This document shows positions 17,206 to 25,928 of a stretch of 64,000 nt of DNA, piece after piece. The DNA is from GCA-2688775 sp035288865 (GTDB lineage: Archaea > Nanobdellota > Nanobdellia > Woesearchaeales > GW2011-AR4), in the NCBI GenBank assembly GCA_035288865.1, contig DATDZA010000008.1:6125-70124 (forward strand), in the 5' to 3' direction. Under the pieces are notes generated by a model that did not search any database, was not told the DNA's origin, and saw nothing but the letters and a program-made list of their open reading frames with translations. Position 1 is the stretch's first letter; each line of letters opens with the position of its first letter. Both the position numbers and the translations under genes were made by a program.

Positions 17206-18258
17206 TTAACTATCCACATTTGCATAATACACCTTCCTGACCGGCCATGAAATTTCAATTCCTTCCTTGTCATAGGATTTCTTTAATGCTTTAATGAACT
17301 CATGCGTCACAAGATACTTGTCGACGAAAGTCTGTATCCTCAGTATTATTGAAAAATTTATATTGGAATCCCCGAATGTGTGGTATCTTATGAATGGCTC
17401 AAAATCCTTGACGGCGCCCTGCACATTTTTTTGTATCTTCTTGGCAGCTTCTATGGTTACTTTTTCCACTTTCTCCAAATCAGAAGTGTAAGCAACCCCG
17501 CATTGGACAACCACGCTCATTTCAGGCACAGGCAAAGAATCGTTCGTTATGGTTGTTGAAGCAATTTTGGAGTTTGGAACTATGACGAGCGTGTTAGGCA
17601 GTGTCCTAATCCTCGTTGTGCGCCAGCCAATATCCTCGACATAACCGCTTATGTTGCCCTCTAATTCAACAAAATCGCCGATATTTATGGGCTTGTCAGA
17701 TATGATGTGCAGCCCTGCAAAGAAATTTGATAAAGTGTCCTGCAAAGCAAAGCCAATCGCAATTCCGCCAATTCCCAATGTTGCTACTAAAGGCGTTATT
17801 TCAACATTAAAATGCTTCAAGATTATAATCAAGCCTATAAAATAAACAAAGATATTTGCTATTTTTATGACCAGCCTTGGCATGTTCTGGAAGTGCGGAT
17901 TTATTGCCATCCATTTCTGCATCCCGACTTTTGTGAGGCGGTACAGGACAAATGCAGCCCATAGAACTCCAAAAACAAAGAAAATATCATTCATTGGCTG
18001 GATAAACTGACTTATTAAATCAACCTGCAGCAGCGAAAAATATATTCCTATAAGAACTATCCCGATAACAAACGGCATCTCAAGGGCAGCAAGAATCTTA
18101 TCGTCTATGTCAGTTTTCGTCTTTTGTGTCAGGCTTTTGACATACTTGTTGATTATAAAATAAAGAACTTTTGCTATCAAAAAAGAAAGCAAAACGCCAA
18201 GTATTGCAACCAGAAGTTCATTTTTCATCAAATCACTTATCAAATCTGCTATTGCCAT
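17206..18258 (-). CDS. mscS: MscS-family mechanosensitive channel
   Basis: A 350-residue channel with about five hydrophobic segments. The classical TM3 GIGGIAIGFALQDTLSNFFA is followed by DKPINIGDFVELEGNISGYV, EDIGWRTTRIRTL and NTLVIVPNSK, all typical of MscS. Residues 1-130 form an N-terminal membrane extension with a conserved-looking TDIDDKILAAL loop. It lies 7 bp behind the GT4-HAD gene and 12 bp before a second MscS gene, so the three are surely co-transcribed. In this setting it would vent compatible solutes and ions when turgor rises. Confidence 0.92.
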   Translation of the reverse strand: MAIADLISDLMKNELLVAILGVLLSFLIAKVLYFIINKYVKSLTQKTKTDIDDKILAALEMPFVIGIVLIGIYFSLLQVDLISQFIQPMNDIFFVFGVLWAAFVLYRLTKVGMQKWMAINPHFQNMPRLVIKIANIFVYFIGLIIILKHFNVEITPLVATLGIGGIAIGFALQDTLSNFFAGLHIISDKPINIGDFVELEGNISGYVEDIGWRTTRIRTLPNTLVIVPNSKIASTTITNDSLPVPEMSVVVQCGVAYTSDLEKVEKVTIEAAKKIQKNVQGAVKDFEPFIRYHTFGDSNINFSIILRIQTFVDKYLVTHEFIKALKKSYDKEGIEISWPVRKVYYANVDS

Positions 18259-18265
18259 TTTATCA

Positions 18266-20206
18266 CTACATCTTCAATTTCTCTATAACTTCCCTTATCC
18301 CGCCTATTGACGGCTTTTTTGTAACTTCATCTGCGAACATTTTTAATCTACTTGCGCCATTGGCAACTGCAACCTTAAATCCGGGTATTGTGAATAAATC
18401 AATATCATTCTCACCATCCCCTATGATGACAGTTTTTTTTGGGTTTATCCCGAGATAGCTCAACGCAAGCTTTACGCTTACGCCCTTGTCTATCCCGCTC
18501 GGAATCACCATAATCTCATCAGCATTTTCCCTGAATCCAAGGGAAGCTGCAATTCCTGAGAGAATTCTTTTCAATCTGATGCGGTATTTATTTGAAACGC
18601 TTATTATTGCATTTCCGAAGTTCGCCGGAAAATTGCTTTCTTCAACTATTTTCCTCGATTCCCTAAATTTTTCGGATGTGAAAAGCCACGTAAGCCCGGT
18701 ATCCGGAAAGTAGGCGTAACATCCATTTTCCCCCACTATGCAGTCCCATATGGGATATTTTCTGTATAATTCTTTTGTATATTCCAAATCCCTGCCTGTC
18801 ACTAAAATCAATGGCTTATTCAAAGATTCCATTTCTTTTAATAATGACTCATCAACTATCCCGGGCTCATCGGTAATTGTCCTGTCAAAGTCCGTTATTA
18901 TGGCAGAAACGTCGTCAAGCCTTATCTTTTCCAGCCGCCAGTCCCTTTTCTCTTTTATCAGGCTAAGATAGATTTGATAATGCCTGTCTATTGCCTTGGC
19001 CATGTCAAATTTTGACCTTGCAATTTGTATGCCCCTCTTTCCCATTTTCTCCCTGAGGCTGTCATTTGCAAGAAGATTTAGAATCCTGTCTGCAGTCCGT
19101 CCATAATCGTCAACATCAACCAGAAATCCATTTACACCATTTTTCACCTGCAGCTCAATTCCCGGCACTTTTGTTCCTATTATCGGCTTTCCGCATGACA
19201 TTCCTTCTGTTACAGCCAGCCCAAATCCCTCATTTTTGGATGTAAGCGCCACAATATCGGCTGCGTTGTAATACATCGGCAATTTTTCATATTCGACATT
19301 GCCTGTAAAGATTATGTATTTTTTCAAATTAAGTTTTTTAATTAAATCATTAACTTCCTTTTCATATTGCAACCTTTCGCTTGATATCTTGCTGGTCATT
19401 GATTTACCTCCCACAAACATAAGTTTTACTTTTGGATATTTTTTAATCACTTCAGGAAGGGCTTTTATGAGCTGTATATGGCCGCTTTTTGGGTCAATCC
19501 TTTGAACGCACAGCACAATCTTGCAGTCTTCAGGTATTTTGTGCTTCTTCTTAATCTCATTTTTATATTTTTTCGGCCTGAAGAGGCTCGTATTGGCAAT
19601 CGGGTATACAATCTCAGCTTTGTTTGCCGGAAGCCCTGCCCTGATTGCGGATTTTGCGTACTCTTCACAAGAAAAAATAACTTTGTCAAATTCTTTCATG
19701 TGCCTTATCAGAAACTGCTTCAAGTGCTTTGATATGGAATCGATGAATGGAATATGCCAGGTTAATATTACGGGCATCCCTCTGGGAATATTCCTGTATA
19801 TCAGCAGCAATTGAAAATCATGTATGTGGACTATTTCGCTTGGATTTTTTTCAATCAATTCTTCGATCTGCTTTCCTATTGCAATGTTTATCTGGTTGTA
19901 TTCGTCATAGCCATAGGTTATAAGGGGCTCTTTCTGGAAAAGTTCTCCTTCGCCGTGGCATTCTTTGTAAATCCTTTCCTTGAAGTTGCTGTAGCCCCTG
20001 AGAAGATTCTTGTCCAATGGCTCTTTTGGAATCCTGAAGACTTTTATTCCTTTTACTGTGTCCTCGCTCGGTTCGTTTGGCGGCCTTAAATGTACCTCAA
20101 CCACTTCATTGCCGCTCTGCATCAATCCCTTTGAGAGGTTAAGCAAATATGTTGACACTCCCCCTATATGCGGATAAAATGACTGGCTTGCGAAAAATAT
20201 TTTCAT
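18266..20206 (-). CDS. GT4 glycosyltransferase fused to a HAD phosphatase, probable solute synthase
   Basis: A 646-residue fusion. Residues 1 to about 410 are a GT4 glycosyltransferase: FYPHIGGVSTYLLNLSKGL at the N terminus, LCVQRIDPKSGHIQLIKAL, and EGFGLAVTEGMSCGKPIIGT near 325 (donor-binding E-x7-E). Residues from about 430 are a Cof/SPP-type HAD phosphatase: DFDRTITDEP near 438 (nucleophile Asp), VTGRD, and VIIGDGENDIDLF near 595. The architecture is that of synthases that transfer a sugar to a phosphorylated acceptor and then dephosphorylate the product, as in sucrose- or trehalose-phosphate routes. The actual product is unknown. It heads an operon with two MscS channels. A TATA box lies about 38 nt upstream, so a short leader is likely. 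Confidence 0.85.
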   Translation of the reverse strand: MKIFFASQSFYPHIGGVSTYLLNLSKGLMQSGNEVVEVHLRPPNEPSEDTVKGIKVFRIPKEPLDKNLLRGYSNFKERIYKECHGEGELFQKEPLITYGYDEYNQINIAIGKQIEELIEKNPSEIVHIHDFQLLLIYRNIPRGMPVILTWHIPFIDSISKHLKQFLIRHMKEFDKVIFSCEEYAKSAIRAGLPANKAEIVYPIANTSLFRPKKYKNEIKKKHKIPEDCKIVLCVQRIDPKSGHIQLIKALPEVIKKYPKVKLMFVGGKSMTSKISSERLQYEKEVNDLIKKLNLKKYIIFTGNVEYEKLPMYYNAADIVALTSKNEGFGLAVTEGMSCGKPIIGTKVPGIELQVKNGVNGFLVDVDDYGRTADRILNLLANDSLREKMGKRGIQIARSKFDMAKAIDRHYQIYLSLIKEKRDWRLEKIRLDDVSAIITDFDRTITDEPGIVDESLLKEMESLNKPLILVTGRDLEYTKELYRKYPIWDCIVGENGCYAYFPDTGLTWLFTSEKFRESRKIVEESNFPANFGNAIISVSNKYRIRLKRILSGIAASLGFRENADEIMVIPSGIDKGVSVKLALSYLGINPKKTVIIGDGENDIDLFTIPGFKVAVANGASRLKMFADEVTKKPSIGGIREVIEKLKM

Positions 20207-20313
20207 AAAAACCCCTTTTTAAATCTTTTTAAGCGAAAACTTTATATAAAATTAGCTCAATTAACATATTAACCAAATCATATTTAAGTTTTGGTATCAG
20301 AGTGAATACTAAG

Positions 20314-20607
20314 ATGCTGCAAACGTACGGTTTATTGTTCAACATGATGGAGTCATTGGGAAAGAAATGGGTAGTTCCGTTGCTATTATTTCTTTTGCTG
20401 ATTGAAGAAACAAATTTTTCCAAAATGAAGAAGCACCTTAGGATTACGTCAAGAATCCTTTCCAGAAAATTGCAATTGCTGGAAGCATTGGGCTTGGTTG
20501 AGAAAATAGTAATTGACCACCCTAGGAAGATTTTGTATTCATTGACTGACAAAGGAAAAGCGATATCAAACCAGCTTTTGCATTTCTATGAAAATCTGAC
20601 AAATTGA
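20314..20607 (+). CDS. HxlR-type winged-helix transcriptional regulator
   Basis: A roughly 97-residue winged-helix protein. LGKKWVVPLLLFLLLIEETN is followed by FSKMKKHLRITSRILSRKLQ, LLEALGLVEKIV and YSLTDKGKAISNQLL, the order of the HxlR/MarR fold. It lacks the N-terminal Cys of redox-sensing HxlR proteins. ATG 20314 suits the TATA element near 20281-20288 better than GTG 20302, so the start is tentative. It is divergent from the GT4-HAD/MscS operon and is the only regulator inside the osmo-island, hence a candidate controller. Confidence 0.75.
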   Translation: MLQTYGLLFNMMESLGKKWVVPLLLFLLLIEETNFSKMKKHLRITSRILSRKLQLLEALGLVEKIVIDHPRKILYSLTDKGKAISNQLLHFYENLTN

Positions 20608-20611
20608 ATTT

Positions 20612-20898
20612 CTACTGCGGCTTGCCCTTAAAGAATGGAATGCCGCTGTTCTCATAGAAAATTCTTGCAGAGCTTAGTGTTATGGTAAACATAATTACTG
20701 CAAAGGTTATCTTCGCAATCAATTCGGCATTCTGCAGGTTATTCTGGATTGCAGGCTAGGTCCTATTATTATTCCAACTAGGATTTCCCCGATAACAGCC
20801 GATTGATTTATTCTGGAAGCAATAAGGTAGCCTGCAAGAGCTACAAACAGCAGTAAACTCATCTGAAATTCAATCGTTGACACTAATTCCATGACCAT
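20612..20898 (-). pseudogene. Antiporter remnant: N-terminal fragment joined out of frame to a membrane-protein tail
   Basis: From ATG 20898 (TATA box about 27 nt upstream) the minus strand encodes VSTIEFQMSLLLFVALAGYL, then IASRINQSAVIGEILVGIII and GPSL, almost identical to the start of the intact antiporter at 15029. After that the frame runs into QSRITCRMPN and a stop. In another frame, QNAELIAKITFAVIMFTITL then SSARIFYENSGIPFFKGKPQ ends at 20612 and looks like the C-terminal helix of a membrane protein. The middle of the gene is missing. The promoter appears intact, so a short peptide may still be made. Confidence 0.8.
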
Positions 20899-20935
20899 AA
20901 CGCGGATTTTACCAATCAGTATAAAAACTATATTA

Positions 20936-22267
20936 TCATTTAAATTGTTCAACTAAGTTTTTTGTTGATGTAATTTCATCAAGAAGCCTTCTTGAATGCT
21001 CAAGGGCAATTTCTGCCCCTAAATTGTTTGTTATGTGTGAATTGTTTCTAAATCCCCTTTTCCTTGCAAAATCCAGTATTTCGTCCGAAACCGTTTTCCT
21101 CTCATTTAACATTTTCTTAAACGGCTCAATAAGGATTAACTCTTCTTTGGGCATAGTTGATTGGGCAAACTTGATAAATCTTTTGCAGTACTCATAAATT
21201 AAATCATTGTCCATCCCCTTATATGCAGACATTTTTTGTAACTCGTTTCTTACAGTCGGCCAGGGGGGAATATAAATTATATCTTTTTCAACTTTAAATG
21301 GCTCTTTTATACCAATATCCGATTGAACCACAGTATAAAACTCTTCCTGCAATTTTCTTAAGACTGATTTTATGATAACGCCAATTCCTGCAATATGGGC
21401 GGGATGGTTCATGTCCATTCCCCTTTGCTCAAGAGTCCCATTTGGGTTTATTTTTACAGGATTCCATGTTGTATCAAGAACAGAGCCATAAAGGGACAAA
21501 ATTTGAATATTTAAACCCAAACTTTTAATGTAGGACTTCCATTTCTCATATCTTGTTGTAATTATATCTAGAATATCCAATGCAGTTAATTTATACGGTG
21601 GAAGTCCACCAAACTCTTCAAAGTTTGCATACAGCCCATTTTTGTTATTAAGGGCATCTCCTCCCCTATACACTATAACCCGTGAGTCCTTGCCTATGTA
21701 TTCTCCCTGGTAAAATGGAGATGATTGCATCAAAGCAGTTAAGGCTGGGTCTGCGGCAATCAAAAAATTATAGCTATTGACCAAACTGTCTTTTATTTTT
21801 GAGTGCACAAGCATCTTAAGAATCCTTAATTGTGAATCAAAAATTCCCCTAGGTAAGGTATAGTGACAGTGAAATCCCGTGCATCTTCCTGCAATCTTGA
21901 ATTTGTTTTTTCCAAAAATGTATTCTTTTATTTTGTAGGGCCGATCATCCCGCATAACTGGATTAAACTTTCCTGGGTATGTCCCAAGGGGGCATAGAAG
22001 AATATCTTCCTTTTCAGCAACGGTGGTGAGATACTCAACATCTTTTAGCAAATGATCCGTAGTTTCTAGAATTGCTTCGCCAGGATAACTTGCAATTTCA
22101 ATGATATTTGTTGTCGATTCTTTTTTTACAGTCGGTTTCTTATCGCGCTTTGAAATTTTTAGAAGCCTGTCGGCACCGCTCATAACGAATCCGTTTTTAT
22201 TTATTGTAAATAACTCTACCTCAAAGCCAGTCATAGATTTTTTTAAGGGATGTTTTACAAATTCCAT
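20936..22267 (-). CDS. GCS2-type carboxylate-amine ligase
   Basis: A 443-residue protein of the glutamate-cysteine ligase 2/YbdK group. MTGFEVELFTINKNG near the start, TTNIIEIASYPGEAILE, GRCTGFHCHYTLPRG (acidic/His metal-nucleotide region), then PAHIAGIGVIIKSVL and FRNNSHITNNLGAEIALEHS match the family order. These enzymes use ATP to join the carboxylate of glutamate (or a similar acid) to an amine; the partner here is unknown. It is the last gene of a three-gene minus-strand set with an unknown helical protein and an amidohydrolase. A gamma-glutamyl dipeptide product would fit the adjacent osmo-island, but that is speculation. Confidence 0.8.
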   Translation of the reverse strand: MEFVKHPLKKSMTGFEVELFTINKNGFVMSGADRLLKISKRDKKPTVKKESTTNIIEIASYPGEAILETTDHLLKDVEYLTTVAEKEDILLCPLGTYPGKFNPVMRDDRPYKIKEYIFGKNKFKIAGRCTGFHCHYTLPRGIFDSQLRILKMLVHSKIKDSLVNSYNFLIAADPALTALMQSSPFYQGEYIGKDSRVIVYRGGDALNNKNGLYANFEEFGGLPPYKLTALDILDIITTRYEKWKSYIKSLGLNIQILSLYGSVLDTTWNPVKINPNGTLEQRGMDMNHPAHIAGIGVIIKSVLRKLQEEFYTVVQSDIGIKEPFKVEKDIIYIPPWPTVRNELQKMSAYKGMDNDLIYEYCKRFIKFAQSTMPKEELILIEPFKKMLNERKTVSDEILDFARKRGFRNNSHITNNLGAEIALEHSRRLLDEITSTKNLVEQFK

Positions 22268-22290
22268 TTTTTAATTTAAAAAACTCAGTG

Positions 22291-22701
22291 TCAGTACTTA
22301 TTTGTCTTTAATATCCTTAATATGCATATGTTCTGGGCAAGAAGCATCGAAGTCTTAATATGGAGGGGATCAGAAGATTCATCCTTTAGCATTTTGATAC
22401 TTATTGACTTACTTTTTCCAATTATAGAATCCAAAATCTTTTTAATTCTGGCCAAATAAGGCCTTTCTTCGTCGAACCTAAGCTGCTTAATGATATTTTT
22501 TGTAAGTTTAAGGTGCTCAATTGCCCGCTTGTAGTTGTATTGATTCATAAGATTTAGGGCATTATTCAGATGGGTATAAATGCGGATATATCCTATAATA
22601 ATATTGCTTTGCCTTCTTTCTTTTTTTGGAATTATCAAATCTATGATTTTCTTGAAGTTTGCAAACCCAAGATTGTTAAGATTTATTTCAAGAATATTCA
22701 T
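22291..22701 (-). CDS. Helical protein of unknown function in the ligase/amidohydrolase operon
   Basis: A 136-residue, Lys/Ile/Leu-rich, mostly alpha-helical protein that I do not recognise. Segments such as FANFKKIIDLIIPKKERRQS and NYKRAIEHLKLTKNIIKQL suggest a helical bundle or TPR-like scaffold. No catalytic motif or membrane segment is evident. Its ATG overlaps the stop of the upstream amidohydrolase by 4 bp, and the GCS2-type ligase starts 23 bp after it, so it belongs to the same transcript and perhaps the same complex. Confidence 0.75.
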   Translation of the reverse strand: MNILEINLNNLGFANFKKIIDLIIPKKERRQSNIIIGYIRIYTHLNNALNLMNQYNYKRAIEHLKLTKNIIKQLRFDEERPYLARIKKILDSIIGKSKSISIKMLKDESSDPLHIKTSMLLAQNICILRILKTNKY

Positions 22702-23495
22702 TTAAACCACCTCATTATATTTCCCCCGAGTATTGCCTTAATATGATTTGGATTTTTATTAGATATTATTGCAGTGTCCACAAGCATCTCTAGAGCCAAA
22801 TCAAAATCGTAATAAGGAACATCAGATCCAAAAACAATTTTGGAGTAATCAACGGAATTCAACAGCTGCATTAATTCGAAAATCCTTAATGTGGAAGTAT
22901 CAAACAAAACATTCTCGTTTCCGTTCACTTTTTTTATCGTCTTTTCAAAATCCACAAATGCGCTGTGGCCTAGAATTAATCTAAGATTGGGAAAAATTTT
23001 TATTACTTTTTGTATATCGTTCGCTATCTCGCTTAAGCCAAATCCGGTGTGGATCAGTAGTGGCAACCTTAATTTCTCAGCACGTTCATACACTTTCATA
23101 ACCTCGCTTGAGGCAATCCCAAAATCCTGGCTTCTCGGGTGAAGTTTTATGCCCCGAAATCCCTGCAATGTTCGCTGTTCAAACTCCTTTTTCCAATTCG
23201 TTTTTGGGTTGATTCGAAAGAATGGTATGATTTTATCAGGATATAAATTATAAAATCTTAAAATTCTATCATTGGCTTTGGAAAAATTTGATTGACCGGG
23301 TTCGTTTAAAGGGAATACAATTGCCTTGTTAACGCCACAAACAGACATATCTTTTATAAACTTTTTCTCATTTATTCCATGACCGTCCTTATCTGTGCCT
23401 ATATGTGTGTGGGCATCAACAATTACTATATTTGAAAAAATTGCATCGTATGATTCCTTATTTTCTCGGTCAAAAAAAGTTTTAGGTAAAGCCAT
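22698..23495 (-). CDS. Amidohydrolase-family TIM-barrel metal hydrolase
   Basis: A 265-residue protein of the amidohydrolase-2 group. VDAHTHIG (metal HxH) near residue 25, RGIKLHPRSQDFG, LLIHTGFGLSE, LILGHSAFVDFE, and VFGSDVPYYD (late Asp ligand) are in the order of that fold. The substrate cannot be read from sequence; the family includes hydrolases and decarboxylases. ATG 23495 is preferred over GTG 23504 because it lies 27 nt from a TATA box on the minus strand. It is the first gene of the operon with the helical protein and the carboxylate-amine ligase, so it may process or recycle the ligase product. Confidence 0.82.
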   Translation of the reverse strand: MALPKTFFDRENKESYDAIFSNIVIVDAHTHIGTDKDGHGINEKKFIKDMSVCGVNKAIVFPLNEPGQSNFSKANDRILRFYNLYPDKIIPFFRINPKTNWKKEFEQRTLQGFRGIKLHPRSQDFGIASSEVMKVYERAEKLRLPLLIHTGFGLSEIANDIQKVIKIFPNLRLILGHSAFVDFEKTIKKVNGNENVLFDTSTLRIFELMQLLNSVDYSKIVFGSDVPYYDFDLALEMLVDTAIISNKNPNHIKAILGGNIMRWFK

Positions 23496-23637
23496 ATTTT
23501 TCACTCTGTGTTTTTTAGATATAAGAATTGGAGTGCATTATGTTAATATATACTTTACCTTTATTCTGGCAAGAATCTAAGTTAAAAATTTTCACTTATC
23601 CAAAATATTTATAAACATCCAATAACTTACAAATATC

Positions 23638-24981
23638 GTGCCAACACAACTTAGTTATGCGAGAAGTGGTTCTATCACGAAAGAGATGAAGTATGTTTCC
23701 GAGCAGGAAAAGGTTGATGTTGAATGGCTTAGGGATGAAATTTCCAAAGGCACCATAATAATTCCTGCAAACATTAATCACACTAAGCTTAAGCCGATTG
23801 GAATCGGCATGGGATTAAAGACAAAAATAAATGCAAATATCGGCGCTTCTAAAATAAGGGCAAGTGTCGGAGAGGAATTAAAAAAATTAGAATATGCTAT
23901 AAAATACGGCGCTGACACTGCAATGGACTTGAGCACGGGGGGGAACCTAAACGTCATACGTCAAACAATAATTGAAAATTCCCCTATTGTGATTGGGACC
24001 GTTCCAACATACCAGGCTGTTGAGAATGTAAATGGAAAAATAGAAAACATGAAAGCTGAGGACTGGCTGGACGCAATTGAATTGCAGGCAAAACAAGGCG
24101 TGGATTACATGACAATTCATGCTGGCATTCTTCAAAGGACACTTCCTTTAGTTAAGGGAAGAATCACTGGAGTTGTTTCAAGAGGGGGGGCAATTCTTGC
24201 AAGATGGATGATTATGCATGATAAAGAAAATCCGCTTTACACTCAGTTCGAGCAAATTTGCGATATATTTGAAAAATATGATGTTACTTTTTCGCTTGGA
24301 GATTCTTTGCGACCAGGATGTTTACACGACGCAACTGATGCAGCCCAGATTGAGGAATTAAAAATCCTTGGAGAATTGACATTACAAGCATGGAAAAGGG
24401 ACTGTCAGGTAATGATTGAAGGTCCTGGGCATATTCCACTGCATCAAATTAAATTAAATATTGATTTGCAGAAAAAATATTGCCACAATGCGCCGTTTTA
24501 TGTGCTTGGTCCGCTGGTTACCGATATTGCGCCAGGTTATGATCACATAACTTCTGCAATTGGCGCAGCCGTTGCCGGTCAATATGGTGCGGATTATCTG
24601 TGTTATGTAACTCCTGCTGAGCATCTTGGATTGCCCGGGCCGGAGGAGGTTAAACAAGGAATCATTGCCTATAAGATTGCAGCACATGCAGCCGACATCG
24701 CAAAAGGAATTCCAAATGCAAGAGATAGGGATGATGAGCTTTCAAAAGCAAGATTTGATTTTGACTGGGAGAAGCAATTTGCATTGTCCCTTGACCCTGA
24801 AACTGCTAGAAAAATAAGAAGTGATTTAGGAACTGAAGCCGATTTCTGCTCGATGTGCGGGCCGGATTATTGCAGCATGCTTAATTTCCATAAAGCAATG
24901 AATGTTAAAACTTTCAATGATAAGAAAAGAGAAGACCGGGCACGGAAGTTAAAGCAGATGGAAGAAGAAAGATTAATTTAG
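23638..24981 (+). CDS. thiC: Phosphomethylpyrimidine synthase ThiC
   Basis: Radical-SAM enzyme that turns AIR, a purine intermediate, into HMP-P for thiamine. The 447-residue chain is the short (archaeal/clostridial) type. It has IIPANINHTKLKPIGIG, TAMDLSTGGNLNVIR, SRGGAILARWM, SLGDSLRPGC, and the C-terminal Fe-S cysteines in FCSMCGPDYCSM (C-x2-C-x4-C). The start is a GTG: a TATA box (TTTATAAA near 23607) is centred 27 nt upstream and the sequence begins as ThiC proteins usually do. With no 5' leader there is no room for a TPP riboswitch. No other thiamine gene is in the window. Confidence 0.95.
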   Translation: MPTQLSYARSGSITKEMKYVSEQEKVDVEWLRDEISKGTIIIPANINHTKLKPIGIGMGLKTKINANIGASKIRASVGEELKKLEYAIKYGADTAMDLSTGGNLNVIRQTIIENSPIVIGTVPTYQAVENVNGKIENMKAEDWLDAIELQAKQGVDYMTIHAGILQRTLPLVKGRITGVVSRGGAILARWMIMHDKENPLYTQFEQICDIFEKYDVTFSLGDSLRPGCLHDATDAAQIEELKILGELTLQAWKRDCQVMIEGPGHIPLHQIKLNIDLQKKYCHNAPFYVLGPLVTDIAPGYDHITSAIGAAVAGQYGADYLCYVTPAEHLGLPGPEEVKQGIIAYKIAAHAADIAKGIPNARDRDDELSKARFDFDWEKQFALSLDPETARKIRSDLGTEADFCSMCGPDYCSMLNFHKAMNVKTFNDKKREDRARKLKQMEEERLI

Positions 24982-25142
24982 CTTAGTTCTGTCGCAATAT
25001 GGAATCAAAAAATTCTAAAACTCCGCAATGGCCCTTCAAAGTGAAGCTCTACATAAAAATTTATAAAGTGAAGTTGTTTTTGCTAAAGTATCTGACAAAA
25101 TTAAAATTTTGGAAATATAATAAGTTCAGGAGGGAAGATGGA

Positions 25143-25916
25143 ATGGCAGTCACAATTGATTTGAAAGGAAGAAAAGCTGTTGTATTTGGAATCGCTAATG
25201 ATAAGAGCATTGCATGGCACATTGCAAAAAGGCTGAATGATGCAGGCTGCCAGATTTTTGCAGCTTATCAGGAAAGAGTTGAGCCTTTATTTTTGCCGCT
25301 TATGAAACATTTGAACAATCCCGCTCACATGAAGTGCGACGTAGTTGATGACACCCAGCTTGATGCATTTTTCAATAAAGTGAAAGAAGAGTTTGGGGAG
25401 GTTGATTTTCTGATACACAGCATTGCTTTTGCCAAGCGCGAGCACTTGCAGGGCAAATTCTACAATGTTGACAGGAGAGGTTACCAAGTAGCGCATGAAG
25501 TCAGCGCCTATTCTCTTGCAGAATTAACAAGAAGAACTGCACCTATGATGAAAAATGGCGGCTCGATAATTGCGATGACTTATCTCGGAAGTGAAAAAGT
25601 AACTCCCGGATACAATATAATGGGTGTTGCAAAAGCTGCACTTGAATCAAGCGTAAAATATATTGCCTCTGATTTGGGAGACAAACAGATAAGAGTTAAT
25701 GCAATTTCCGCAGGGCCGATTGCCACTCTTGCAGCTTCCGGCATATCGGGATTTGGCGAAATGCTTTTGAATTATATTGCAAAATCTCCCCTGAAAAGAA
25801 ACATTACGGCAGATGAAGTTGCAGATTGCGCCTTGTTTTTGTGCAGCGACTTATCAAAGGCAATCACCGGGCAGGTTATATTTGTTGATGCGGGCTATAG
25901 CGCGATGGGAATTTGA
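25143..25916 (+). CDS. fabI: Enoyl-ACP reductase-like short-chain dehydrogenase (FabI type)
   Basis: A 257-residue SDR protein with clear FabI signatures: LKGRKAVVFGIANDKSIAWH at the NADH site, LIHSIAFAKRE, then MTYLGSEKVTPGYNIMGVAK carrying the Tyr-x6-Lys pair, and SAGPIATLAASGI. FabI reduces enoyl-ACP in bacterial fatty-acid elongation; archaeal lipids are isoprenoid, so its role here is unclear. ATG 25143 is chosen because a good Shine-Dalgarno (CAGGAGGG, 25127-25134) precedes it. An open frame continues 48 codons further upstream with a Lys-rich sequence that is not part of FabI. The SD-led start, unlike most neighbours, supports acquisition from bacteria. The 15-bp neighbour is thiC's frame extension. 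Confidence 0.88.
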   Translation: MAVTIDLKGRKAVVFGIANDKSIAWHIAKRLNDAGCQIFAAYQERVEPLFLPLMKHLNNPAHMKCDVVDDTQLDAFFNKVKEEFGEVDFLIHSIAFAKREHLQGKFYNVDRRGYQVAHEVSAYSLAELTRRTAPMMKNGGSIIAMTYLGSEKVTPGYNIMGVAKAALESSVKYIASDLGDKQIRVNAISAGPIATLAASGISGFGEMLLNYIAKSPLKRNITADEVADCALFLCSDLSKAITGQVIFVDAGYSAMGI

Positions 25917-25928
25917 ATAGTGATTATT

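Noticed and set aside
23590..23640. A TPP riboswitch before thiC.
   Set aside because: The TATA box is only 27 nt from the GTG start, so there is no 5' leader to hold one.
24999..25142. Extension of the fabI frame 48 codons upstream to ATG 24999.
   Set aside because: The extra sequence is Lys-rich, lies outside the FabI fold, and the strong SD at 25127-25134 points to ATG 25143.
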